DNA from: Streptosporangium sandarakinum
Lineage (GTDB): Bacteria > Actinomycetota > Actinomycetes > Streptosporangiales > Streptosporangiaceae
Reading direction: 5' to 3'
DNA: 64,000 nucleotides
Assembly (NCBI RefSeq): GCF_013409935.1
Contig: NZ_JACCCO010000001.1
Span: 1,178,001 to 1,242,000 of the forward strand
The position numbers and the translations under genes are program-made. Below are positions 8,215 to 16,197 of this stretch, piece by piece (position 1 is the stretch's first letter; every line of letters starts with the position of its first letter). Below the pieces are notes generated by a model. The model searched no databases and was not told the origin of the DNA. It saw nothing but the letters and a program-made list of their open reading frames with translations.

Positions 8215-9213
8215 ATGGAATTTCGGCATCTCGGCCGCAGCGGTCTCATGGTCAGCGAGATCAGCTACGGCAACTGGATCACCCATGGTTCCCAGGTCGA
8301 GGAGGACGCCGCCAAGGCGTGCGTCCAGGCGGCGCTCGACGAGGGGATCACCACTTTCGACACCGCCGACGTCTACGCCGGCACCAAGGCGGAGGAGGTT
8401 CTGGGCCGCGCCCTGAAGGGCGTCCGCCGCGAGTCCCTGGAGATCTTCACCAAGGTCTTCTGGCCCACCGGTCCCGGCCCGAACGACCGTGGTCTGTCCC
8501 GCAAGCACATCACCGAGTCCATCCACGGCTCGCTGCGCCGCCTGCAGACCGACTACGTGGACCTGTACCAGGCCCACCGCTTCGACAACGAGACGCCGCT
8601 CGAGGAGACCCTCAAGACCTTCGACGACCTCGTACGGCAGGGCAAGGTCCTCTACGTCGGCGTCAGCGAGTGGACCGCCGAGCAGATCGGCCGGGCCCTG
8701 AAGATCGCCGACGAGATGGGCTTCGACCGCCTGGTCTCCAACCAGCCCCAGTACTCGATGCTGTGGCGGGTCATCGAGTCCGAGGTCGTCCCCCTCTGCG
8801 AGAAGGAGGGCCTCAGCCAGGTCGTCTGGTCGCCGATCGCGCAGGGCGTGCTCACCGGCAAGTATCTTCCGGGCCAGCCGCCGCCGGCCGGCTCCCGGGC
8901 CACCGACGCGAGCGGCGGCAACTTCATCTCCCGCATGCTGACCGACGACGTGCTCACCCGCGTCCAGGAGCTGAAGCCGATCGCCGCCGACCTGGGACTG
9001 AGCATGGCCCAGCTCGCGGTGGCGTGGGTGCTGCAGAACCAGAACGTGGCCTCCGCCATCATCGGCGCGACCAAGCCCGAGCAGGTGCGTGACAACGTCA
9101 AGGCGTCGGGTGTGAAGCTGGACGCCGAGGTGCTCAAGAAGATCGACGGCATCCTCGACCCGATCGTCGAGCGGGACCCGGCCAAGACCGTCAGCCCCGC
9201 GAAGCGCCCGTAG
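8215..9213 (+). CDS. Aldo/keto reductase, Kv-beta-like subfamily
   Basis: 332 aa, normal length. Cytosolic NADPH-dependent carbonyl reductase of the (beta/alpha)8 AKR fold; the substrate is not predictable. The catalytic tetrad is complete: D49 and Y54 in FDTADVYAG, K80 in FTKVFW, H121 in YQAHRFD. The C-terminal AIIGATKPEQV loop binds the cofactor phosphate. It most resembles the YajO/Kv-channel-beta-like group of bacterial AKRs. Divergent from the SMI1/KNR4 gene. Confidence 0.93.
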   Translation: MEFRHLGRSGLMVSEISYGNWITHGSQVEEDAAKACVQAALDEGITTFDTADVYAGTKAEEVLGRALKGVRRESLEIFTKVFWPTGPGPNDRGLSRKHITESIHGSLRRLQTDYVDLYQAHRFDNETPLEETLKTFDDLVRQGKVLYVGVSEWTAEQIGRALKIADEMGFDRLVSNQPQYSMLWRVIESEVVPLCEKEGLSQVVWSPIAQGVLTGKYLPGQPPPAGSRATDASGGNFISRMLTDDVLTRVQELKPIAADLGLSMAQLAVAWVLQNQNVASAIIGATKPEQVRDNVKASGVKLDAEVLKKIDGILDPIVERDPAKTVSPAKRP

Positions 9214-9396
9214 TCACCGCGGTCACCGCGGTCGCCGCGCACACCGCGGGACCATGGGCCGTGGCGGCCCGGCGCGGCCGCCACGGCCACCGGCCCGGGG
9301 GCCGGGGCCCCTCACCGGATTCCCGCTCGACGACTCCGGTTCGCCGCCGGAACCCGGGACGCACGCCCCGGCCTCGCCACCTCGGGCCGCCGCGTC

Positions 9397-9603
9397 TCAG
9401 GCCGGGCGCAGCGACATCCTCGCGTACTCCACCCGGTCGCCCTCCAGGAGGCTGACGCTCTCGACGCCCGCCTCCAGCAGCTCGCGCCACGTCTCGCCGA
9501 GCCACGACTCCGCGTCCGCCTGACTGGTGAACGCCTCGGACGGCACGGCCTCCACGGTCACCGGATCGCCGTTCGCGTCCTCGTAACGCCAGTACCACGC
9601 CAT
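9397..9603 (-). CDS. Small conserved actinobacterial protein
   Basis: 68 aa, MAWYWRYEDANGDPVTVEAV at the start, acidic, no membrane segment. AAGGAG lies 8 nt before the ATG. The pattern (W-rich N-terminus, F-x-SQADAESWLGETWREL) matches a short protein I recognise as common in Streptomyces and relatives but without known function. It stands alone between two plus-strand genes. Confidence 0.75.
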   Translation of the reverse strand: MAWYWRYEDANGDPVTVEAVPSEAFTSQADAESWLGETWRELLEAGVESVSLLEGDRVEYARMSLRPA

Positions 9604-9702
9604 GTCCCGCGCTCCTTCCGCCGATGCCGCCGGCGCCCTCCGACCGCTCAGCGAACCCTACCTCGCCGGTCGTCCCCCGGCATGATCGCGGGGCCGCGCC
9701 CG

Positions 9703-9708
9703 TACGCT
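9703..9708 (+). promoter_or_regulatory. -10 box of cobU (leaderless)
   Basis: TACGCT ends 6 nt before GTG 9715; this decides the start against an upstream ATG at 9682. Confidence 0.6.
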
Positions 9709-9714
9709 GGGGCG

Positions 9715-11016
9715 GTGAAAGTCCTGATCTCCGGTACGGCGCGCGGCGGAGGGTGGCCCGTCCCGGGCTGCGGGTGCGCCTCGTGCGCCCGTCTCTCCCC
9801 CGGCCACCGCCGCCCCACCGAGGTCGTCGTCACCGAGGCGTCCTTCCCCCTGACCGGCTCCGCCGCGGGCGCCCCCTCCCACGCCCCGGCCCCCGGACCC
9901 GCCTCCGGAACGGCTCCCGGATCCGCCCTCGGAGCCGCCGGCGCCGTACGGCTCCCGCTCGCGGCCGGCGACCCGCCTCCGCCGGGGCACCGGGTCTCGG
10001 CCACCGCCGACGGCCTCGTCCTCGTCACTCCCGGCGGCGGCCGGATCCTCGACACGACGGCCTCGCCCGTCTCGCCGCCGTCGTCCCCGTCGTCCCTCTC
10101 GCCCTCCGCGCCGGTCTCCGGCCCCTCGGCGGCCCCGGACGGCGGGCGCGGGGACGCCTGCGACCTGGTGCTGATGGACGTGCTGGACCGGCCGGAACGA
10201 CTCGGGGACATGCGGCGGCGGGGGGTGGTGGACGAGCGGACGCGCGTGGTGGCCGTGGACGTGGACCACCGGGTGCCGACGGAGGCCGAGCTCGCCCGGC
10301 GGGCCGCGTTGTGGGGGGTGCTGGCCGTACCGGACGGGACGGTCCTCGACCTCGCCGGGCCCGCGCCCGCCCGCGCTCCGCGGCCGCCGCGGACCCTGCT
10401 GCTGGGCGGGGCACGGTCGGGCAAGTCGGCCGAGGCCGAGCTGCGGCTGGCGGCCGAACCCGAGGTCCTCTACGTGGCGACCGGGCCGTCCGGCGACGGC
10501 GACGCCGAGTGGGCCCGCCGCGTGCGGGCCCACCGCGACCGCCGGCCGGCCCACTGGGGCACGGCCGAGACGATCGACCTCGCCGGCCTGCTGCGGACTC
10601 CGGGGCCGCCTCTGCTCGTCGACGGGCTCGGCACCTGGGTGGCCGCGGTCTTCGACGAGAACGGCGCCTGGCCGGGCGACCCGGAGAACCCGGACCGCAC
10701 GAACGACGAGAGCGGCCCGGACGGCCCGGACGGCGCGCGGGACGAGAACCAGGACAAGGACCACACGGACGGCATGGGCGGCGTGGGCGGCCTGGGGGCG
10801 GTCTCCGCCCGGTGCGACGAGCTGGTCGCCGCCTGGCGGGAGACCCGCCGCCGGGTGGTGGCCGTCTCCGACGAGACCGGCCTGGGCGTGGTGCCCGCCA
10901 CGGCCGGCGGCCGGATGTTCCGCGACGTCCTCGGCCGGCTGAACCAGCGGCTGGCCCTGGAGTCGGAGGAGGTGGCCCTCGTGGTGGCCGGCCGCCTCCT
11001 CCCCCTGCCCGTCTGA
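9715..11016 (+). CDS. cobU: Adenosylcobinamide kinase / guanylyltransferase with N-terminal metallo-beta-lactamase-like domain
   Basis: 433 aa. The C-terminal half (about 225-433) is CobU, which phosphorylates adenosylcobinamide and adds GMP in cobalamin assembly: P-loop LLLGGARSGKSAEAE near 228-240, YVATGPSGDGD, and the conserved VVAVSDETGLGVVP and FRDVLGRLNQRLA blocks. The N-terminal 220 residues start VKVLISGTARGGGWPVPGCG, like the first strand of metallo-beta-lactamase hydrolases, but no HxHxDH motif is seen. A 60-bp acidic insertion (PDRTNDESGPDGPDGARDEN region, about 325-360) is low complexity. Followed 48 bp later by cobS, the next enzyme. Confidence 0.9.
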   Translation: MKVLISGTARGGGWPVPGCGCASCARLSPGHRRPTEVVVTEASFPLTGSAAGAPSHAPAPGPASGTAPGSALGAAGAVRLPLAAGDPPPPGHRVSATADGLVLVTPGGGRILDTTASPVSPPSSPSSLSPSAPVSGPSAAPDGGRGDACDLVLMDVLDRPERLGDMRRRGVVDERTRVVAVDVDHRVPTEAELARRAALWGVLAVPDGTVLDLAGPAPARAPRPPRTLLLGGARSGKSAEAELRLAAEPEVLYVATGPSGDGDAEWARRVRAHRDRRPAHWGTAETIDLAGLLRTPGPPLLVDGLGTWVAAVFDENGAWPGDPENPDRTNDESGPDGPDGARDENQDKDHTDGMGGVGGLGAVSARCDELVAAWRETRRRVVAVSDETGLGVVPATAGGRMFRDVLGRLNQRLALESEEVALVVAGRLLPLPV

Positions 11017-11050
11017 CCCCGCGGTCGCCGGACGGCGGATGACGGGCGGC

Positions 11051-11056
11051 TACGAT
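11051..11056 (+). promoter_or_regulatory. -10 box of cobS (leaderless)
   Basis: TACGAT, 8 nt before ATG 11065; no ribosome-binding site. Suggests cobS has its own promoter besides read-through from cobU. Confidence 0.5.
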
Positions 11057-11064
11057 CGGCGGTC

Positions 11065-11886
11065 ATGTCCGCAGGCCCCTCCTCGCCCCGCCCGTCCACG
11101 TTCGCGGACGGGCTCCGCCTGGCCGTCGGCACGCTGAGCGTCCTGCCGGTCCGGTCGCCGGTGGTGGTCGACCGCCGGGCCGCCGGGGTCGCGATGACGG
11201 CCGCGCCGTTCGTGGGCGCGCTGCTCGGGGCGATCGGCGCCGCCGTGCTCGCGGCGGCGCTGTGGGCGGGGGTCTCGCCGCTCCCGGCGTCGGTGATGGC
11301 CGTGGGCTCCCTGGCGCTGCTGACCCGGGGCCTGCACCTGGACGGCCTGGCCGATCTGGCCGACGGCCTGGGCAGCGGCAGGCCCGCGGACCGCGCGCTG
11401 GAGATCATGAAGCGGTCCGACATCGGCCCGTTCGGCGTCGTGACGCTGGTCCTCACGCTGCTGCTCCAGGTCGCGGCGCTGGAGGAGGCGGCCTCGGCGG
11501 GGCTGGGGCCGGTCGCACTGGTGACGGCCTGCGCGGCGGGGAGGCTGGCGCTCACCTGGGCCTGCCTGCCGTCCGTCCCGCCGGCCCGCCGGGACGGGCT
11601 CGGCGCGACGGTCGCGGGCACCGTACGGCGCGGCGCCGCGCTGGCGGTGACCGCGCCGGTGCTCGCCGGGGTGACGGCCCTGGCGTACGGCGTGGCGTGG
11701 CGTGGGCCGTACGCCGTGCCGTGGGGGTGGTTCGCGCCGGCCGTGCTCGCCGGGCTCCTCGCCGCCTGGGCGCTGCGGCGCAGGGCCGTGCGGCGGCTGG
11801 GCGGGGTCACCGGTGACGTGCTCGGCGCGCTCGTGGAGGTCGCGGCGACCGCCGCGCTGCTGGTGTGCGCGGCGGTCGCGGGCTGA
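11065..11886 (+). CDS. cobS: Adenosylcobinamide-GDP ribazoletransferase (cobalamin synthase)
   Basis: 273 aa polytopic membrane enzyme that joins adenosylcobinamide-GDP and alpha-ribazole. Signature motifs are RGLHLDGLADLADGLG (about 92-107) and the EIMKRSDIGPFG block (about 114-125), which hold the metal and substrate residues. Six or more hydrophobic segments. Directly follows cobU, so the two membrane-linked late steps of B12 nucleotide-loop assembly are adjacent. Confidence 0.95.
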   Translation: MSAGPSSPRPSTFADGLRLAVGTLSVLPVRSPVVVDRRAAGVAMTAAPFVGALLGAIGAAVLAAALWAGVSPLPASVMAVGSLALLTRGLHLDGLADLADGLGSGRPADRALEIMKRSDIGPFGVVTLVLTLLLQVAALEEAASAGLGPVALVTACAAGRLALTWACLPSVPPARRDGLGATVAGTVRRGAALAVTAPVLAGVTALAYGVAWRGPYAVPWGWFAPAVLAGLLAAWALRRRAVRRLGGVTGDVLGALVEVAATAALLVCAAVAG

Positions 11887-11893
11887 CCGTCGT

Positions 11894-12874
11894 TCAGACG
11901 GCGACCAGGTCGGGCGCGGTGACCGGGCGGAGCCGGAAAAGCGCGGCGGTCAGCACGGCGATCAGTGCCGAGCCGACCAGGCCGGTGATCCCGGCGACGA
12001 CCAGGTCGGGCGACGCGGCGGCGTCGCCGACCAGCACGACGAGACCGGCCGAGGCGTTCAGCGCCCCGTGGCCGACGACCGCGGGCCAGACGCTGCCGGA
12101 ACGCAGGCGGAGCCAGCCGAGCAGGGAGCCGAAGGCCACGCAGAAGATGACGAACATGGGCGCGGCCCACGCGCCGAGCTCGGGATAGTTGTAGCCGCGC
12201 AGGGTGAGCGGGGCGTGCCAGGCGCCCCAGATCACCCCCGAGGCCAGCAGCGCCCGCCAGGTGCCCAGCGGCATGAGCCTGGGCAGGAGCCAGCCGCGCC
12301 AGCCCCACTCCTCGCCGAAGGCCGCGATCGAGTTGATCAGCGGGGCGATCAGGAAGACCGTGACGCCCTGGATGAGGGCCATGATCGTGAGGTCGGGCTG
12401 CGCGGCCTGCCCCTGGCCCGCGCGGAGGAGGCTCTGGCGGAACAGGCTGAGGCCGTCCAGGTCGACGGAGAGCAGCCCGAGGGCGGCGCTCAGCGCGATC
12501 GCCATGATGGTGAGGACGGGAACGCCGAGCCAGGCCGTCGCGACCAGCCCGAGGGTGCGGCCCCGGCGCTCGCCGAGGGTCAGCCCGGTGCGGCGGGCCC
12601 ACTCGCGCGGGGAGGTCCCGGGTTCCCCGCGGCTCCTGCCGTACAGCCACACGGCCAGGACCCCGAAGGTGGGGGTGAACATCAGCACGATGCCGACGAC
12701 CGTGAACAGCGGGGAGCCTATGGGGGCGTCGGCCAGCCAGACGGGCAGCGCGGCCAGCCAGGACAGGGCGAACGTGACGAGCAGGAACAGCGGGAGGCCG
12801 GCGGATCTGCGTGGCATGACGTCGCCTTTCGTGACTTCGGGGGCTGGGGGGATCGGGCCGTCCGGGTGGGTCAC
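11894..12874 (-). CDS. CPBP (CAAX/Abi) family intramembrane glutamic protease
   Basis: 326 aa with about eight membrane helices. The family's motifs are complete: EExxxR as E188-E189 and R193 in GEEWGWRG, H220 in GAWHAP, and H269/N273 in VGHGALN. Substrate unknown; bacterial members process membrane proteins or confer bacteriocin self-immunity (known for some). Its start overlaps the DUF1648 gene stop by 4 bp (ATGA), so the two are translated together under the upstream GntR gene. Confidence 0.92.
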   Translation of the reverse strand: MTHPDGPIPPAPEVTKGDVMPRRSAGLPLFLLVTFALSWLAALPVWLADAPIGSPLFTVVGIVLMFTPTFGVLAVWLYGRSRGEPGTSPREWARRTGLTLGERRGRTLGLVATAWLGVPVLTIMAIALSAALGLLSVDLDGLSLFRQSLLRAGQGQAAQPDLTIMALIQGVTVFLIAPLINSIAAFGEEWGWRGWLLPRLMPLGTWRALLASGVIWGAWHAPLTLRGYNYPELGAWAAPMFVIFCVAFGSLLGWLRLRSGSVWPAVVGHGALNASAGLVVLVGDAAASPDLVVAGITGLVGSALIAVLTAALFRLRPVTAPDLVAV

Positions 12875-13938
12875 GCGGCGGCCTCCTCGGCGGCGTAGGC
12901 GTTCAGCAGGGCCGCGGCGCGGTCGGCGTCGTCGACGGAGACGACGAGCTCACCGCCGCCGGCCCGCCGGACGACCAGGCATTCGCCGCCGCGCACCATG
13001 ACGGCGAGCCGCCCGGTGCCGGGCAGGCCCCGCAGGCCCCAGCCGCCGACCTCGATGGGGCTGCGCCGCTCCGCCGTGGCCCACGCGATCTTTCCGGTGG
13101 GGACCCGGAACGCGGGCCAGGAGAGCGGGCCGAAGCCGACGCGCAGCCCGTCCGGGCCGACGCGGACGCGGACATCGCTTATCAGGGACACGATCACCGC
13201 CAGGGGCAGCAGCGGCAGCATGGCGGCCCAGACGGTCTCCCCGACCGGCGCCCCCAGGACGAGGAACGCGCCGGAGACCGCACCGGCCAGCAGCATCGCG
13301 GCCGACAGCCACAGCAGCCAGCGGTTGGTGGCGCGGCCGGCCCAGACCGCCCGCTGCCCTGGCCGCAGCCGCATGGCCGGCGCGTCCCCGGGTTCGACCG
13401 GCCGGTCGGGCTCGCCCCGGCCGAGGTAGCCGGCGAGCGCGCCGGTCACGGCGGCCGTGCCGAGCACGGCGGGGACCGCCCAGCCGGGCATCGCGGCCTG
13501 CCGCCAGTCGGCGACGTCGAGGTTGGCGAGGAGGATGGAGCCCGAGACGCCCAGGGCGAACACCGACCCGCCGACCAGGAAGCCCCACCAGCCCGCCCGT
13601 CCGCCCCGGCGGTTCAGCACCTCGCCGTGGGCGGCCGAGACGAGCAGGAACACCCAGGCGACGCCCCAGACGACCAGGCTCGGCGCGAGGCCCGCGCCGA
13701 AGGACATCGCGCTGTCGGGACCGGCCGATTTCCAGTGCGTGGCGAGGGGGTCGGGCAGGCGGTCGCGCAGCGCGAGGGGAGCGGCGATCAGGGCCGCGCA
13801 GACGAGCGTGCCCCAGACGGCCGCGACGGTGAGGGCGGTCCGGCGGCCCCGGACGGGGACGCCGGACCGCCCGGCTGCGGAGCCGGTACGGCCTGCGCCG
13901 GCCGGGATGTCGCCCCTGCCGGGGTTTCGGAAGGTCAT
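12871..13938 (-). CDS. DUF1648 domain membrane protein
   Basis: 355 aa. DUF1648 region (about 40-90) with LPDPLATHWKSAGPDSAMSFG; then several membrane helices (about 78-100, 112-130, 143-165, 207-228, 236-254) and a C-terminal soluble half. Family relatives occur in Bacillus ytr- and sda-type GntR operons. GAGGAG precedes the ATG. Sits between a YtrA-type GntR regulator (upstream, 78 bp) and a CPBP protease (4-bp overlap), so likely part of a cell-envelope response operon; that is inference from context. Confidence 0.85.
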   Translation of the reverse strand: MTFRNPGRGDIPAGAGRTGSAAGRSGVPVRGRRTALTVAAVWGTLVCAALIAAPLALRDRLPDPLATHWKSAGPDSAMSFGAGLAPSLVVWGVAWVFLLVSAAHGEVLNRRGGRAGWWGFLVGGSVFALGVSGSILLANLDVADWRQAAMPGWAVPAVLGTAAVTGALAGYLGRGEPDRPVEPGDAPAMRLRPGQRAVWAGRATNRWLLWLSAAMLLAGAVSGAFLVLGAPVGETVWAAMLPLLPLAVIVSLISDVRVRVGPDGLRVGFGPLSWPAFRVPTGKIAWATAERRSPIEVGGWGLRGLPGTGRLAVMVRGGECLVVRRAGGGELVVSVDDADRAAALLNAYAAEEAAA

Positions 13939-14016
13939 GGCGTCTCCTCGGTCAGATGGGGGTCGGGTGAGGGCCGGGCGCGGCCCGGCGGGAGGGGCGC
14001 CACCACGGGGGCCGGC

Positions 14017-14364
14017 TCACGACAGCTCCCGGATGATGTGGATGACCTCTTCGGGGCCGTAGCCGTACCGGTCGGCCTCGGCGAGCAGCTCGCGCGCCGC
14101 CTCCTGCAGCGCCGCGCGCGCGTCGGGCCTGCTGAGCACGCTGACGCCGCGCCCGCGGCGGAACTCCAGCAGGCCCTCGTCCCGCAGCTCGCGCAGCGCC
14201 CGCAGCACCGTGTTGACGTTGATCCCGAGCGCGCCCGCCAGGTCACGGGCGGGCGGGAGCCGGTCGCCCGGGGCGTAGGAGCCCTCGGCGATGGCCCGCC
14301 GGATCGACCCGGCCACCTGATCGTGCAGGGGACGGGGATCGTTCAAGTCCAAAGTGAGCAGCAT
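14017..14364 (-). CDS. GntR family transcriptional regulator, YtrA subfamily
   Basis: 115 aa, the short YtrA type with only a winged helix-turn-helix (about 8-78; RRAIAEGSYAPGDRLPPARD, NVNTVLRALRELRDEGLLE) and a small helical tail for dimerisation. First gene of a three-gene unit with the DUF1648 protein and the CPBP protease. A perfect 12-bp inverted repeat overlaps its own start codon, so it very probably represses itself. No ribosome-binding site; likely leaderless. Confidence 0.93.
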   Translation of the reverse strand: MLLTLDLNDPRPLHDQVAGSIRRAIAEGSYAPGDRLPPARDLAGALGINVNTVLRALRELRDEGLLEFRRGRGVSVLSRPDARAALQEAARELLAEADRYGYGPEEVIHIIRELS

Positions 14365-14390
14365 GGTGCTAGTTACAGTAGCACCATGCT
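14360..14390. promoter_or_regulatory. GntR/YtrA operator
   Basis: AGCATGGTGCTA (14360-14371), N7 (GTTACAG), TAGCACCATGCT (14379-14390): a perfect 12-bp inverted repeat. An extra half-site ATGGTGCTA lies at 14395-14403. The palindrome covers the regulator's start codon and the probable -10 region. Confidence 0.85.
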
Positions 14391-14478
14391 CTTGATGGTG
14401 CTAATAAAAATGGTTTCATCCGGGGACTCACCGATTCGTAGGACGAACCCGCGTTTACGGGTTGGCCCCAAGCACGAC

Positions 14479-14484
14479 TAGCAT
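14479..14484 (+). promoter_or_regulatory. -10 box of pepA (leaderless)
   Basis: TAGCAT, 8 nt before GTG 14493, with no ribosome-binding site. Confidence 0.5.
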
Positions 14485-14492
14485 CGGGCGAC

Positions 14493-15980
14493 GTGACCAC
14501 TGTGCGGCTGAACTCAACTGACAACGCTGTCTCGTTTGATACCGATGCCCTGGTCGTCGGCGTCCACAGCAGCCCCGACGGTCCCGTCCCCGCTCCGGGG
14601 GCCGAGGGCCTCGACGACGCGCTCGGCGGCCGGCTGGCCGCGACCCTCGGCGCCATGGGCGTCAAGGGCAAGGCGGGCGAGATCGCGAAGGTTCCGACCT
14701 TCGGCGCGCTGAGCGCCCCCCTCCTGGTCGTCGCCGGTCTCGGCGACGCCCCCGAGGGCGACCACGACCCCGAGGTGCTGCGCCGCGCCGCGGGTGCCGC
14801 GACCCGCGCGCTGGCCGGGACCGCCCGGGCCGCGGTCGCCCTGCCCGCCGCCGACGCCGGGCGGACCGGGGCCGTCGCGCTGGGCGCCCTGCTCGGCGCC
14901 TACTCCTTCGACAGGTACCGCACCGGCGACGCGCCGACCGCCCCGGTCGGCGAGCTGACCGTGCTGAGCCGCGCCGAGGACGCCCAGGCCGCGGTCGACC
15001 GCGCCGTCACCGTGGCCGAGTCGGTCTCCCTCGTCCGCGACCTGGTCAACACCCCGCCCTCCGACCTGTGGCCGGCCCGCTTCGCCGAGATCGCCCAGGA
15101 GACCGGCTCGCAGGCGGGCCTGTCGGTGGAGGTCCTCGACGAGAAGGAGCTCAAGGAGGCCGGGTTCGGCGGCATCGTCGCCGTCGGCCAGGGCTCGGCC
15201 AACCCGCCGCGCCTGGTCCGCCTCGCCTACCGCCACCCCGAGGCCACCAAGCGGGTCGCCTTCGTCGGCAAAGGCATCACCTTCGACTCCGGCGGCCTGT
15301 CCCTCAAGCCCACCGCCTCGATGGACTGGATGAAGTCCGACATGGGCGGCGCGGGCGCGGTCTTCGGCGCGCTCGTCGCGATCGCCAGGCTCGGCCTGAA
15401 GGTCAACGCGGTCGGCTACCTGTGCCTCGCGGAGAACATGCCGAGCGGCACCGCGCAGCGCCCCTCCGACGTCTTCACCAGCTACGCCGGCAAGACCGTC
15501 GAGGTCCTCGACACCGACGCCGAGGGCCGCCTGGTCCTGATCGACGGCATCGCCCGCGCCGCCGAGGACGAGCCCGACGTGATCGTGGACGTCGCCACGC
15601 TCACCGGCGCCCAGATCGTGGCGCTCGGCTGGCGTACGGCCGGCGTCATGGCCAACGACGACGCGCTGCGCGAGACCGTCGTCGAGGTCGCCGGCGAGCA
15701 GGGCGAGGCCGCCTGGGGCATGCCCCTGCCGGAGGAGCTCCGCAAGGGCCTGGACTCCCCCGTCGCCGACATCGCCAACCTGCACCCCGAGCGCTTCGGC
15801 GGGATGCTGACCGCGGCCATCTTCCTGCGGGAGTTCGTGCCCGCCGGGGTGAGCTGGGCGCACATCGACATGGCCGGTCCCGCCTTCAACAAGGGCGAGC
15901 CGCACGGCTACACCCCCAAGGGCGGCACCGGGGCGATCACCCGGACCCTCGTGGGCATAGCCGAGCGCTACGCGGGCTGA
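14493..15980 (+). CDS. pepA: Leucyl aminopeptidase (M17)
   Basis: 495 aa. Cytosolic hexameric dizinc/manganese aminopeptidase that releases N-terminal residues from peptides. The C-terminal catalytic domain shows FVGKGITFDSGGLSLKP (metal/catalytic Lys near 260), MKSDMGGAGAV and the signature DTDAEGRL (about 340-347; the first position is Asn in many homologues). N-terminal macro-like domain about 1-160. Normal length for the family. Confidence 0.95.
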   Translation: MTTVRLNSTDNAVSFDTDALVVGVHSSPDGPVPAPGAEGLDDALGGRLAATLGAMGVKGKAGEIAKVPTFGALSAPLLVVAGLGDAPEGDHDPEVLRRAAGAATRALAGTARAAVALPAADAGRTGAVALGALLGAYSFDRYRTGDAPTAPVGELTVLSRAEDAQAAVDRAVTVAESVSLVRDLVNTPPSDLWPARFAEIAQETGSQAGLSVEVLDEKELKEAGFGGIVAVGQGSANPPRLVRLAYRHPEATKRVAFVGKGITFDSGGLSLKPTASMDWMKSDMGGAGAVFGALVAIARLGLKVNAVGYLCLAENMPSGTAQRPSDVFTSYAGKTVEVLDTDAEGRLVLIDGIARAAEDEPDVIVDVATLTGAQIVALGWRTAGVMANDDALRETVVEVAGEQGEAAWGMPLPEELRKGLDSPVADIANLHPERFGGMLTAAIFLREFVPAGVSWAHIDMAGPAFNKGEPHGYTPKGGTGAITRTLVGIAERYAG

Positions 15981-16052
15981 CCGGCACACCGCCCCGGACG
16001 GTGCCCGCGAGCGGGCGGCGCGCGGGGCGGACAAATGAAAAGATGCGGTCGC

Positions 16053-16080
16053 CGGGGCCCGGCCGACGGGCCGGGTCCCG
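16053..16080 (+). terminator. pepA terminator hairpin
   Basis: Stem CGGGGCCCGGCC (16053-16064), loop GACG, GGCCGGGTCCCG (16069-16080), 12 pairs with one G-T, between pepA and lpd. Confidence 0.6.
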
Positions 16081-16197
16081 GCGCGAGCGGCGGTCCGCAC
16101 CCCGCGGGGCGGACGCGTGCGGCGCACCCGCGCCGTTCGCGGGGCGGGCCGGGCACGACCGTGAAGACGGTATTTCGATCCGACAAGGAGCTTTCCT

